A stretch of 64,000 bases of DNA from Rhodoferax sp. OV413 (GTDB lineage Bacteria; Pseudomonadota; Gammaproteobacteria; Burkholderiales; Burkholderiaceae_C), in the NCBI GenBank assembly GCA_945861785.1, contig CAMAWD010000003.1, positions 62,001 to 126,000 of the forward strand. Direction: 5' to 3'. The position numbers and the translations under genes are program-made. Each line of letters begins with the position of its first letter. Position 1 is the first letter of the stretch. Positions 10,100 through 19,073 of this stretch are shown here, in pieces. The notes below the pieces were generated by a model. That model had not been told where the DNA came from. It made no database searches and saw nothing but the letters and a program-made list of their open reading frames with translations.

Positions 10100-10680
10100 G
10101 ATTGGTGGTGTTCGCGCCAGCCCGCAGAGGGCGTGCCCGTCATTGCGGTCGGTCCGTCCACCACCTCGCCCTTCGCCAGTCCATCTCGGCGCAGGCGGAT
10201 CGGCTCCCGATGTGGCTTGAGATTCTTGCGGTTCCTGCAGCGCTTCGGGGTGGGCGCGACCATATGCCGCGCGAGCGTCAGGTCAAACTCTGCGGCGGAT
10301 CGCCACGCCTGAAGCACGCTGGGCGCGGCACTTCGGTCCAGTGCCAGGTTGCCGCCGACGGACCCGAAGCGGACCTCCATGCCCTGACGGTCGTGGTAAC
10401 GCTCGAGGCAAACTGTGCGCTGCTCCCGGCGGTGACGCATGGTGCGGCCGGCCCTGTTGCGATCGTCGGCGGATTCCGCTTCCCTCAGCATGATGTGGTC
10501 CTGGTCGTCGACTTCCACTGTCGTCCGACCCAAGCCAGCCGCTCCATCGCCCCGGCTCGGTCGCCGCAACCGAATGACAGGCCCATGCGATGGACCGCTG
10601 CGATGGAATTCCGCTGCCGGTCGAGACGCCGTCGCAATTCCATGATTTCGCTTGTTGAAATGCATTTTGTGTGTTGACAC
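10100..10680 (-). pseudogene. Decayed IclR-family regulator gene
   Basis: The minus strand codes for a stretch (roughly 10434 down to 10126) that aligns with the effector domain of the intact IclR regulator at 21711-22484. The relic reads RTVCLERYHDRQGMEV where the intact protein reads SAVCLDRHHDHKGMEV. After it comes a degenerate match to the R-LK-H-IR-RG segment. The DNA-binding HTH part is not recognisable and the spacing is shortened by over 100 bases, so the gene is no longer functional. It is divergent from a leuC remnant, exactly as the intact iclR is divergent from an intact leuC-like gene. The stretch between the operator and about 10434 has no other support. Confidence 0.72.
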
Positions 10681-10702
10681 TACGAAATATAGCAGCTATT
10701 CT
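10646..10702 (+). promoter_or_regulatory. Sigma70-type promoter with IclR-type operator (copy 1 of 3)
   Basis: Reading on the plus strand: a half-site TTTCG (10646-10650), then TGAAA-TGCA-TTTTG (10656-10669), then TTGACA (10674-10679), a 17-base spacer, and TATTCT (10697-10702). The same elements with identical spacings occur at 22484-22540 and 37816-37872. It points into the leuC remnant and, beyond it, the ABC/Hyu operon starting at 11145. Three half-sites upstream of the -35 resemble the three-repeat operators described for IclR-family proteins such as PcaU. Confidence 0.7.
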
Positions 10703-10800
10703 TACGTTCACGAAGCGTGAAACGGGTGGCTCGCTGCCAGCAATATGCGGCCTTAGATTGCCGCGTATCGGATCCAAAGCAATATCGGAAGGAGTCCAGA

Positions 10801-11035
10801 GTGGGTTCAACCATCACCGAGAAGATCCCGGCCAGGGTGTCGGAACATCGCACGGTTCGCACCGGGTGGGGTTCATGGTCAAGCTGGATTCGTCCGGCAC
10901 GCTCCGACGTGGCGTGATGCCGCGCGACGTGTTGCACCACATTGCCGGAGTGTTCGCCCCGGCCGCGCGCCGAGTCCAGGTGATGGAACAGCGGTACGGC
11001 GGTGGTGAACGTGCTGCTTGCGATTTTTCCCGAGG
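10801..11035 (+). pseudogene. Remnant of a LeuC-like (aconitase family) gene with large internal deletion
   Basis: A start-like GTG preceded by AAGGAG opens GSTITEKIPARV, almost identical to the N-terminus of the intact LeuC-like protein at 22569 (GSTITEKILARA). After a change of frame the sequence continues LRRGVMPRDVLHHIAGV...RVQVME, matching LQPGVMARDVFHHMVRV...RFQVLE at residues 168-196 of the intact protein. About 145 codons between the two parts are missing, and everything after about residue 205 (including all three iron-sulphur cysteines) is gone. With the iclR relic it is a decayed second copy of the 21.7-23.8 kb locus. Confidence 0.75.
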
Positions 11036-11144
11036 CGTTGCCCGTGTGCCTTGGGCGGGTTCGATATCGATGTCCTGCACGTTCAGTGCAGGGATGCGAG
11101 TTAGCCGCCTTCTTTTTCCAACCTACCTACCAAAGGAGCCATGC

Positions 11145-12263
11145 ATGAAGTTCTCTGATAGCGGGCAGTGCGCGCAACCCGGCGCGCGCTCACCCGCCCC
11201 CGGTGTGTCGCTGATGACCCGGACCGTATCGATCGCCCGCAGACCCCTGCTCGCGCTAGCCGGTTATCTGCTGTTGACGGCGCAGCCCGCGCTCGCTCAG
11301 GCTGACCTCAACCCACTGCGGGTGCAGATCTACCCGGGCGCCTACACGTCGATGACGATCCATGTCGCCGACGAGATGGGAATCTTCACGCGCAACAAGC
11401 TCAAGATCGAGAAGATCCCGGCCCAGTCCTCCTCGGCAGCAGTGGCAGCATTGATCGGGGGCAGCATCGATGTCGTCGAGACCGGTGCGGAATTCGTGCT
11501 GGCGAACCAGGACAAGGGAATCGACATCAAGTACGTCAGCGCAAACGAAGTGAAGAACTATGCGACGGTGATCGTGTCGCCCAAGGTGTCCATGCCCAAT
11601 CTTTCCAAGGGTTATCCGGCGATGATGCAGGACCTGAAGGGGCTGAGGGTCGGGGTCAACGCGATCGGGGCGACATTGCACCTGGCCGCTCTCATGATGG
11701 TGTCGGATGCGGGGTTGAACAAGGACGATGTCCAGTTCGTGGCGACCGGGACCGGCGCCAACACCTTCGCGGCCTGGAAGGCCGGGGCGGTCGATGCCCA
11801 GCTGACCTTTGCCCCGATCCCGGAACTGCTAGAGGCGCTGAATCTCGCCAAGCCCATCATGGTGCTGGGTGAGACCGGGCCGGACATCCTGCGTTTCCAG
11901 GGGCTTTACAGCGGTTGGGTGGCGCGCGGCGATTTCATTCAAAAGAACAAGCCCGTCGTCGACGCGTACATCAAGTCGATCCAGGAGTCCATCGAATGGA
12001 TCCGTAATCCGGCCAACAACGCCAGACTGATCGACATGGCGAAGAAGTACTCGCCCGTGTCCGGCCTGTCGCCGGCGGAGAACGACGCGGTCCTGCAGAA
12101 GGTCGTGACCAACTACCAGCGCTTCTGGGGTACCCAGATCAGCGAGGAGACGATTGACAAGTGGAACGACTATTCCCTGCGCAATGGGCTGATCAAGCGG
12201 CGTGTCGCTTTCGACAAGGCCGTCTATTCCGGCGCCCCCAAGTGCACCAATGACTGTAGATAA
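11145..12263 (+). CDS. ABC transporter substrate-binding protein (SsuA/NMT1-like)
   Basis: A 372-residue periplasmic binding protein of the SsuA/TauA/NMT1 type, the receptor of a sulfonate/nitrate/pyrimidine-precursor class ABC importer. A hydrophobic signal sequence ends at PALAQA and is followed by LRVQIYPGAYTSMTIHVADEMGIF, the usual strand-helix start of the mature domain. The chosen ATG has a good AAAGGAG six bases upstream, but it puts 23 unusual residues ahead of the signal peptide. The in-frame ATG at 11214 would give a normal signal peptide but lacks a ribosome binding site. The ATPase gene follows directly; the matching permease is displaced to 18191, beyond hyuA, hyuB and the cyclase. 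The substrate is presumably what those enzymes open. Confidence 0.88.
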   Translation: MKFSDSGQCAQPGARSPAPGVSLMTRTVSIARRPLLALAGYLLLTAQPALAQADLNPLRVQIYPGAYTSMTIHVADEMGIFTRNKLKIEKIPAQSSSAAVAALIGGSIDVVETGAEFVLANQDKGIDIKYVSANEVKNYATVIVSPKVSMPNLSKGYPAMMQDLKGLRVGVNAIGATLHLAALMMVSDAGLNKDDVQFVATGTGANTFAAWKAGAVDAQLTFAPIPELLEALNLAKPIMVLGETGPDILRFQGLYSGWVARGDFIQKNKPVVDAYIKSIQESIEWIRNPANNARLIDMAKKYSPVSGLSPAENDAVLQKVVTNYQRFWGTQISEETIDKWNDYSLRNGLIKRRVAFDKAVYSGAPKCTNDCR

Positions 12264-12281
12264 ATGCTTGTGCAGGGAGCC

Positions 12282-13049
12282 ATGAGCCAGGACAGCGGCG
12301 GTATCCAGATCACGGGTCTCAGCCACCACTATTACCCCCAGAAGGGTCCTCCGGTCCTGGCGTTGCGAGACGTGGGGCTGGCGATTCCGCCACGCACGTT
12401 CGTCTCGCTCGTCGGCGCCAGCGGGTGCGGCAAGACAACACTGCTTGACATTCTCAGTGGACTGGCGAGTGCGCAGTCCGGCAGCGTCACCGTCGGGGGT
12501 GCGCCTCCGTCGGCTGGACGCGTCGATACGGCGCGGATGTTCGCGCGCGACGCGCTGCTGCCATGGCGCAGCGCTGCGGACAACATCGACTTCGCGTTGT
12601 CGACCAGACTGGCCGACCCCAAGGCGCGGGCCGAGCGGATCGCCCGCCTGCTCCGCGAAGTGGGTCTGGAAGGGTTCCAGAACGCCTACCCGCGCCAGCT
12701 CTCGCAGGGGATGCGTCAGCGTGTCGCGCTGGCCCGCACCTTTTCGCTGCAGAGCAAGTTCGTCTTCTTCGACGAGCCGTTCGGCGCGATCGATGCCCTC
12801 ACCAAGGTGGCGCTGCAGGACCAGCTCGTCGCATTGTGGGAACAAAGCAAGTGCACGGTCGTGCTCGTGACACACGACCTGGCCGAGGCGGTTGCCATGT
12901 CCGACCGGGTCATCGTGATGTCTCCCCGGCCCGGTACCATCATCGCCGACTACACGATCGACCTTCCGAGGCCCAGGAACGTGCGAGCACTGCAGTCTGT
13001 CAGTCGCTTCCACGAGTACGTGGCCGAGCTCTGGAGCAAGCTTGGCTGA
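12282..13049 (+). CDS. ABC transporter ATP-binding protein (SsuB/TauB-like)
   Basis: A 255-residue ATPase for the SsuA-type binding protein encoded immediately upstream. Walker A is GASGCGKTT (residues 45-53), the signature is LSQGMRQRVALAR, Walker B is FFDEPFGAID, and the H-loop is THDLAEA, all characteristic of the nitrate/sulfonate/taurine subfamily. I chose the ATG with GGGAG about six bases upstream; an in-frame ATG right after the previous stop (12264) would add six residues. The 3' end overlaps a possible TTG start of the next gene by eight bases, consistent with one operon. Confidence 0.92.
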   Translation: MSQDSGGIQITGLSHHYYPQKGPPVLALRDVGLAIPPRTFVSLVGASGCGKTTLLDILSGLASAQSGSVTVGGAPPSAGRVDTARMFARDALLPWRSAADNIDFALSTRLADPKARAERIARLLREVGLEGFQNAYPRQLSQGMRQRVALARTFSLQSKFVFFDEPFGAIDALTKVALQDQLVALWEQSKCTVVLVTHDLAEAVAMSDRVIVMSPRPGTIIADYTIDLPRPRNVRALQSVSRFHEYVAELWSKLG

Positions 13050-13095
13050 ACCCGCGCCCAAGTTGCGACACACCGAAAGAGGATCCGATCCGACC

Positions 13096-15186
13096 ATGGC
13101 CATCCTACAGCCGCCCCCCGACCCTGTTCCACGCTGCTTCGTCGGCACGGATGTCGGCGGCACATTCACCGACCTGACCTTCTTTACCGATCGCGGTCAC
13201 TTCCTGTGCGTCAAGGTTCCGAGCACGCCCGACGACCCAGGTCTGAGCACACTGCTTGGCATCGACGAGATCAAGGGCATGCTGGACTTGCCCGATGCCG
13301 CATGGGCCGGGCTGCAGCACACGCACAGCAGCACCGTGGCGACCAACGCATTGATCGAGCGCACGGGCGCCCGCCTTGGCTTCATCACGACCCTGGGATT
13401 CCGCGACCTCATGGAAATCCAACGCCTGGCGACGCCGCGACCGACACGCTACGACTCCAGGCGGCCCCAGCCCCTGGTGCCACGGGAGATGGTCCGCGAA
13501 GTGCGCGAACGGGTCGACGCGGGCGGCAAGGTCCTGACTCCGCTGGACGCGCAAGGGGTGGTCGATGCGGCCAAGGAGTTATTGCAGCTTGGAGCCGAGC
13601 TGATCGTCATCAGCTTTCTCCACAGCTACCGCAACCCTGTGAACGAGCGTGCCGCCAAACGCGCCATCCGGCGCGCTTGTCCGGGCGTGACGGTGGAGCT
13701 TTCGTCGGAGGTCTGGCCGCAGGCACGCGAGTTCGAGCGTTCCACGCTGACGGCAATCAATGCGTATGTCCGCCCCGTAATCGAACGGCAGGTCGCACAG
13801 CTGGTGCGGGGTCTGGCCGAGCGGGGCGTCCGGACGCCTGCGCGCGGGGCGCGTTCGAACGGTGGCATGGAGTTGCTGCGTGGCATCGCGGCCAGGCCGG
13901 TGGTGGCCCTGCTGTCCGGTCCCGCTGCCGGGGTCGCTGGCGCCGCTGCTGCGGCGCTGGATGCCGGATGGCACCAGGCCGACCTGATGACCATCGACGT
14001 CGGCGGGACAAGTGCAGACATTGGCATCGTCCGTGCCGGCCGTCCAGTACTGAGCAGCGAAGAGCATATCGCCGACTTTCCGATCCTGATACCTACCATT
14101 GCGGTGTCCGCCATAGGGGCGGGTGGAGGATCCATCATCTGGATCGACCCGGCTGGCTCGCTCAAGGTCGGCCCCCGAAGTGTCGGCGCCGACCCGGGGC
14201 CTGCCTGTTATGGCCACGGTGCGACGCCGGCCCTCACGGATGCGTTCCTGCTGGCAGGTTTCCTTGCGCCCGGGCAGAAACTGGGAGCCAAGCTCGCATT
14301 GCAGCTCAAGCCGGCACGCAGCGCCTTGCAGCGGGTGGGACAGCAGATCGGCTGGAGTCCGGAGCAGGTGGCCGATGGCGCCATACGCATCGCGACGGCG
14401 ATGATGGCCGCCGAGGCGACCAACGTGCTCGCCCGGCGGGGTGTCGACCTGCCCCGGTTCAGCATGGTCGCATATGGTGGCGCCGGCCCTCTGGTCGCCG
14501 CGCTGGTGGCCGAGGAGGTTTACATCGATACCGTGCTCATCCCGCCCACGCCCGGCGCGCTGAGTGCGCTTGGCGCGGCGCGGGCCGACCTCGAAGCTGA
14601 TTTCGTTCGCCCGGTATACAAGCTGCTGGAGGCCTTTGGCGACCGCTCGATGGCCGCGGAATTGCAGGCGCTGGCGCGCATCGCGACGGATTGGTTGAGC
14701 GCCGAATCCAAGGTGCTCGAACTCGAGGGCTCGCTGATTGAATTTTCCGCCGATATGCGGTACGACGGGCAGGGTTACGACGTCACGGTTGCGGTGGACG
14801 CCGCGTGGTTCACGGGCGGGGACCGGTCGGCCCTGGCACGCGCATTCCACGACGCCCATAAAGCTGCCTATGGTCACCACAACGAGCAGGCGCACATCTG
14901 GGTCAAGGAACTGCGAGCCCATGTGACAGGCCGGGTTCCGCGGCCGGTCGTCACGGCGCGGTCGCCGGCGCCGCCGGTCGCATCGGGCAGCCGCCGTCGG
15001 CTGCGCATTCGGGGTGGGCAGACTTGGGCCCGGGTTTTCAGCCGCTCGGAACTGCCGGGCCTGGGTACGCTGGACGGGCCCGCGATCATCGAACAAATGG
15101 ACACCACGACGCTGGTACCCGACGGGTGGACGGTGCACTCTGTTGCGAGTGGCGCCATGGTGCTTTCAAGAAAGGTCGAGGCATGA
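13096..15186 (+). CDS. Hydantoinase/oxoprolinase family protein (HyuA-like)
   Basis: About 696 residues with the full HyuA motif series: VGTDVGGTFTD, HSSTVATNALIERTGA, SGPAAGVAGA, DVGGTSADIGIV, AIGAGGGSI and GPRSVGADPGPACYG. The ATG used here is preceded by GAGGA at a rather long distance. A TTG at 13042, overlapping the ATPase gene and closely preceded by GGAG, is a real alternative adding 18 residues. The stop overlaps the start of hyuB (ATGA). Its position inside an ABC transporter operon, upstream of a cyclase-family hydrolase, suggests these enzymes act in sequence on the imported compound. Confidence 0.92.
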   Translation: MAILQPPPDPVPRCFVGTDVGGTFTDLTFFTDRGHFLCVKVPSTPDDPGLSTLLGIDEIKGMLDLPDAAWAGLQHTHSSTVATNALIERTGARLGFITTLGFRDLMEIQRLATPRPTRYDSRRPQPLVPREMVREVRERVDAGGKVLTPLDAQGVVDAAKELLQLGAELIVISFLHSYRNPVNERAAKRAIRRACPGVTVELSSEVWPQAREFERSTLTAINAYVRPVIERQVAQLVRGLAERGVRTPARGARSNGGMELLRGIAARPVVALLSGPAAGVAGAAAAALDAGWHQADLMTIDVGGTSADIGIVRAGRPVLSSEEHIADFPILIPTIAVSAIGAGGGSIIWIDPAGSLKVGPRSVGADPGPACYGHGATPALTDAFLLAGFLAPGQKLGAKLALQLKPARSALQRVGQQIGWSPEQVADGAIRIATAMMAAEATNVLARRGVDLPRFSMVAYGGAGPLVAALVAEEVYIDTVLIPPTPGALSALGAARADLEADFVRPVYKLLEAFGDRSMAAELQALARIATDWLSAESKVLELEGSLIEFSADMRYDGQGYDVTVAVDAAWFTGGDRSALARAFHDAHKAAYGHHNEQAHIWVKELRAHVTGRVPRPVVTARSPAPPVASGSRRRLRIRGGQTWARVFSRSELPGLGTLDGPAIIEQMDTTTLVPDGWTVHSVASGAMVLSRKVEA

Positions 15187-17177
15187 GCCAGCAATCCGAC
15201 AAGGTGCGCGATGCCGTCAGCGCGGAGGTGTTCGCGAACCTGTTTCGGGCGATCGTGGGCGAGATGGCCTGGATCGTCCATCGCTCCTCGCACACGACTT
15301 TCGTGAAGGAGACGCAGGATTTCGGCACCGCGCTCGTGACACCCGAAGGTGAGCAATTCTCCATCCTGGACACCACCGGGGTCACGGCATTGATTGGCCT
15401 TCCCATGCGACCGTTCATCGACGCGGTTGCCGATTGGCAGCCTGGCGACGTGGGCATCAGCAACGATCCCTATTCGACCATGGGCGCGGTCATGCACCTG
15501 AACGACATGTTCGTTCTCAAGCCGATCTTCGTCGACGACAAGCTGTTGTGCTTCGCGTGGGCGTTCATCCACTGCAGCGACGTGGGCGGCAGCGTGCCGG
15601 GAAGCATCGACGGCGCGAACCGCGAAGTCTTCCAGGAAGGGCTCAGGCTCACCCCGATGAAGCTCTACCGGCAAGGCGAACTCAATCAAGACATCGTCAG
15701 GATCATCTGCGACAACTGCCGCAGCCCAGCCTTGAACTGGGGGGATCTGACAGCACTGATCGCCTGCCTCGACACTGGCGAAGCCAGGATCAAGCGCCTG
15801 GCCGAGCGTTATGGCAGGCCCGCGGTGCACGCGGCGATGTATGGAACCCTGGACCGCACGGAGGCGCTGACCCGGTCCGTGCTCAAGCGCATCCCGGCAG
15901 GGAGCTACCAGTTCACCGAGTTCCTGGAGGACGATTACCAGAGCGACGTGCCGGTTCGCCTGAAACTCGTACTCACTCCACGAGCGGATGGCTCGGTGGA
16001 ACTCGATCTGCGGGGATCGGACCCCCAGGTCAAGGCGGCCATCAATCTTCCGACCTGCGGCCAGAAGCACCATCCCATGCTTTCGCTGGCAGTCATGAAT
16101 TTTGTGATGACAAATGCCGAAGGCATGTATCCGAACAGCGGCATCGTGCGTTGCATCGATCTCGTTCTGCCGCAGGCATCGGTCGTCAATTCGTCGTTTC
16201 CGGCTGCTTGCGGCATGCGCGTGATCACCAGCATGCGCGTGCACGACATGGCGCTGGGGGCGCTCACCAAGGCGTTGCCGGGGCAGGTGCCGGTGGGCGG
16301 CGCAAGTCAGCTGGCAATCACCTCGATCTCGACCACCGATATGCACGGCAGGGGGCGCGTGGTCGTCGGGAATGCAGTAGAGGGTGGGTCTGGCGGTGGC
16401 CTCGGACTGGACGGGATCAACGGCACGGATTTTCCTGCCGCGGCCCTGCGCAACGTACCGGTGGAGATACTCGAGTCGGAGGCGCCGGTGCTCGTGCACC
16501 GCTTCAGCCTGCGTCCCGACTCGGAGGGCGCGGGCCAGTTCCGAGGCGGGTTCGGCATCGAGTATGCGTTCGAAGTGCAGCATCCCCAGGCCGTGATCGT
16601 GACCAGGAGCAAGGACAGGCACCGCTTTTCGTCCTGGGGGGCGGCCGGTGGCCGGGCCGGATCGACGAACTACAGCCACGTCAGGCGGCCGGGGCAGCCG
16701 GACTTTGCGCTTGGCAAGGCCGCCGTGTACCGGCCCAGGCTGGGTGAGGTCATCGTGGTCGGCGGCGGCGGCGGCGGGGGATACGGCGACCCGATGCTGC
16801 GCTCCCCGGCGTCGGTGCAGAGGGATGTGCGCGACGGATTAGTGTCGCGCAAGCGCGCACGCACAGTGTATGGCGTTGTGTTCGGCGCAGACCTCCAAGT
16901 CGACGCCAAGGCAACAGCCGCGCTGCGCCGCAAGGCGGTGGTCGCGGTCAAGCCCGGGGTGTTCGATCTCGGGCCCGGGCGAACCGCCTGGGAGCGGGAC
17001 TGGGGGGCGGCATACGAAGCCATTTCCGACTGGATCCAGGATTTCCCGAGCATTGTCCGGCGCGAGGCGCAGGAGCGCGCCTTTCATGCGGTGCGGCAGC
17101 GCTTGCGCCCTGCCTGCACGCGCAGCCAGACCCTGAAGCTGCTCAAGGAACTGAGCCACGAGTGGCTCAAGGCATAG
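15183..17177 (+). CDS. Hydantoinase B/oxoprolinase family protein (HyuB-like), long form
   Basis: A 664-residue partner of the preceding HyuA, translationally coupled through ATGA. Family motifs: FVKETQDFG, NDPYSTMGAVMHLND, CSDVGGSVPGS, FQEGLRLTPMKL, and a run of glycines before YGDPM. The usual GGTHLPD metal-site stretch is altered: it carries extra residues and Asn replaces Pro in HLND. After the glycine run there is a C-terminal extension of about 85 residues (DLGPGRTAWE onward) that matches the tail of the HyuB at 2258-4243 (GLDPERVAWE onward). The two belong to one long-form subgroup, different from the canonical forms at 6324-10082 and 31937-33661. Confidence 0.91.
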   Translation: MSQQSDKVRDAVSAEVFANLFRAIVGEMAWIVHRSSHTTFVKETQDFGTALVTPEGEQFSILDTTGVTALIGLPMRPFIDAVADWQPGDVGISNDPYSTMGAVMHLNDMFVLKPIFVDDKLLCFAWAFIHCSDVGGSVPGSIDGANREVFQEGLRLTPMKLYRQGELNQDIVRIICDNCRSPALNWGDLTALIACLDTGEARIKRLAERYGRPAVHAAMYGTLDRTEALTRSVLKRIPAGSYQFTEFLEDDYQSDVPVRLKLVLTPRADGSVELDLRGSDPQVKAAINLPTCGQKHHPMLSLAVMNFVMTNAEGMYPNSGIVRCIDLVLPQASVVNSSFPAACGMRVITSMRVHDMALGALTKALPGQVPVGGASQLAITSISTTDMHGRGRVVVGNAVEGGSGGGLGLDGINGTDFPAAALRNVPVEILESEAPVLVHRFSLRPDSEGAGQFRGGFGIEYAFEVQHPQAVIVTRSKDRHRFSSWGAAGGRAGSTNYSHVRRPGQPDFALGKAAVYRPRLGEVIVVGGGGGGGYGDPMLRSPASVQRDVRDGLVSRKRARTVYGVVFGADLQVDAKATAALRRKAVVAVKPGVFDLGPGRTAWERDWGAAYEAISDWIQDFPSIVRREAQERAFHAVRQRLRPACTRSQTLKLLKELSHEWLKA

Positions 17178-17231
17178 GCGTCTTCCTGCAGCGCCCTTTC
17201 CGAAGCAGGCCACACCAACGAGGACACGACC

Positions 17232-18173
17232 ATGAATTCAGACGTTGCAATTTCAAGCACGATCAAACCACCCAAGGAAGGATGGCCCGGGCACAGCGGC
17301 AACTGGGGGCGCTGGCCCAACGATCGCGGCACCCTCAACCTCCTGACCCCCGAAGTGGTCATGCGCGGCATCGGCGCTGCCAGGCTGGGCGAGGTCTATC
17401 CGCTCAGCCGGCCGGTGACCGACAAGGAGCCGCTGCGCGCCGACAAGTGCTTCGAGCACACCATGCTTGCGGCCGGTGCCTGGGATCTGGAGCCCGAACG
17501 CCCGGAGTCGCTCAACGCCAGCGACAAGGTGGCTTATCGGATTCACGGGATGGTCAACACCCACCTCGACGCCTTGTCGCATGTCGGTTACAGCGGCAAG
17601 GGATTCAATGGGCATGCATTCAGCGACATTGCGACCAAGGCCGATGGCGTCAAACTCGCACCCATCAGCAACGCGATCGGGATTGTCACGCGCGGCGTAT
17701 TGATCGACGTGGCACGCGGCCGAAACGTGGCGTTTCTCAAGCCGGGCGAATTCGTGACCCCGGAGGAATTGGTGGAGCCCGCGAAGCAGTTGCAACCCGG
17801 TGATGCAGTGCTGATTCGCCTCGGGGGAACACTTGCCGGAGGCATTCCGCCCGCTGGCTCGGGCAACAAGCATGGGACCTGGCCAGGTCTGCACCCGGCG
17901 TGCGCCGAAGTGCTTGGCGAGCGCGATGTGAGTGTGATCGCAAGCGACGGGCCAGGCGACGTTTTTCCCTCTCCCTACGAGCATATCTGCCGCTCCCCGA
18001 CGCACACCTTGTGCCTTGCCTACTACGGCATCCACTTGCTGCACAACATGGATCTGGAGAAATTCGCGCAGGTCTGTGCCGAAAAGAAGCGCAATACGTT
18101 CCTGTTCACGGTGGCGCCGCTGCACATGACCCGGGTGACCGGTTCCCTGGTCAGCCCGATCGCCGTCCTTTAG
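17232..18173 (+). CDS. Cyclase family protein (kynurenine formamidase / isatin hydrolase-like)
   Basis: A 313-residue paralogue of the cyclase at 854-1783. The metal-binding motif is at residues 105-117 (HGMVNTHLDALSH) and the shared N-terminal block GNWGRWPNDRGTLNLLTPE is nearly unchanged. The last residues (TGSLVSPIAVL) also match the paralogue (TGSLCTPVAIL). It follows hyuB by 54 bases within the SsuA-type operon. Both cyclases sit in transporter operons that flank Hyu genes, so this hydrolase and Hyu enzymes probably act on related amide or lactam intermediates. That linkage is inference; the fold and metal site are well supported. Confidence 0.9.
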   Translation: MNSDVAISSTIKPPKEGWPGHSGNWGRWPNDRGTLNLLTPEVVMRGIGAARLGEVYPLSRPVTDKEPLRADKCFEHTMLAAGAWDLEPERPESLNASDKVAYRIHGMVNTHLDALSHVGYSGKGFNGHAFSDIATKADGVKLAPISNAIGIVTRGVLIDVARGRNVAFLKPGEFVTPEELVEPAKQLQPGDAVLIRLGGTLAGGIPPAGSGNKHGTWPGLHPACAEVLGERDVSVIASDGPGDVFPSPYEHICRSPTHTLCLAYYGIHLLHNMDLEKFAQVCAEKKRNTFLFTVAPLHMTRVTGSLVSPIAVL

Positions 18174-18190
18174 CCTGCGAGGAGTTCACC

Positions 18191-19012
18191 ATGTCGGCCG
18201 AAACACCCGTGCGAAATTCGCCCGAAATTGCGCCGTCCGCGCAACCGGATCGAACGAAGGGCAGGGCGCTGTTGCTGCTTGGGCAGTTGGCGGTGCTGCT
18301 GGTGTGGGGGGGCGCATGGGAATGGGCTGCCCGCGTGGAACTCGCGCCACCGAACTTCATCGGCCAACCTTCGGTCTTCCTGCGCGACTTCGTGAACGGC
18401 TTGGTCAGCGGAACTTACCTGTCGGCCACGGTCGTCACGATGCAGGCCACGATCGCGGCGTTTTTGATCGGCACCGTGATGGCGCTACTGACGGCTCTGC
18501 TGATGACGGCGGTCCCGCTGGTCGAGCGCCTGCTGGCGCCGATCATCGATGCGCTCAACGCATTGCCGCGCGTCGCACTCATCCCGCTGTTCATCATCTG
18601 GTTCGGCCTGGGCTTGGCGCAAAAGATCGTTTCGGGCGTGTCCATCATGTATTTCATTCTGCTGTCGTATACCCTGGCCGGCGCCAAGTCCGTCGAACCC
18701 GATCATTTGCTGCTGGCCCGAAGCCTGGGGATACCACGCTGGCGCGTGTTCATGACGATCGTCATCCCCACGGCGATTCCGTCGATCTTCGCTGGCATGC
18801 GATTGGGCATGATCTACACCGTGCTGGGTGTGATCACGGCGGAATTGTTGGCCGGCGGAAAGGGGCTGGGCACGCTGGTGAGCTTCTATTCGAATACCTT
18901 CGAAACCAACCAGGTTTTTGCGGTGCTGATCGTTCTGATCTTGCTGACCAGTGCCCTTTCGGCTGGAATGACCGCCGTGGAGCGCTTCCTGGGTCGTTGG
19001 CGCAGCAATTGA
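18191..19012 (+). CDS. ABC transporter permease (SsuC/TauC-like)
   Basis: A 273-residue inner-membrane permease with about six hydrophobic segments and the binding-protein-dependent transport motif around EPDHLLLARSLGIPRWRVF, the EAA loop that contacts the ATPase. It carries the SsuC-like sequence LPRVALIPLFIIWFGLG. GGAG sits six bases before the chosen ATG. It completes the importer whose binding protein and ATPase are encoded at 11145-13049. Three enzyme genes lie between those transporter genes, an unusual but coherent operon order. Confidence 0.9.
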   Translation: MSAETPVRNSPEIAPSAQPDRTKGRALLLLGQLAVLLVWGGAWEWAARVELAPPNFIGQPSVFLRDFVNGLVSGTYLSATVVTMQATIAAFLIGTVMALLTALLMTAVPLVERLLAPIIDALNALPRVALIPLFIIWFGLGLAQKIVSGVSIMYFILLSYTLAGAKSVEPDHLLLARSLGIPRWRVFMTIVIPTAIPSIFAGMRLGMIYTVLGVITAELLAGGKGLGTLVSFYSNTFETNQVFAVLIVLILLTSALSAGMTAVERFLGRWRSN

Positions 19013-19073
19013 CTGCGGCAGCGGTGCCGCGCCTGCGGCGCGCTGCTCCTCACCGCATTTGGAGTCGAAGGAC

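Noticed and set aside
19015-19030. GCGGC/GCCGC hairpin between the permease and OYE genes
   Set aside because: Short GC-only stem with no T run after it; not enough to call a terminator or regulatory site.
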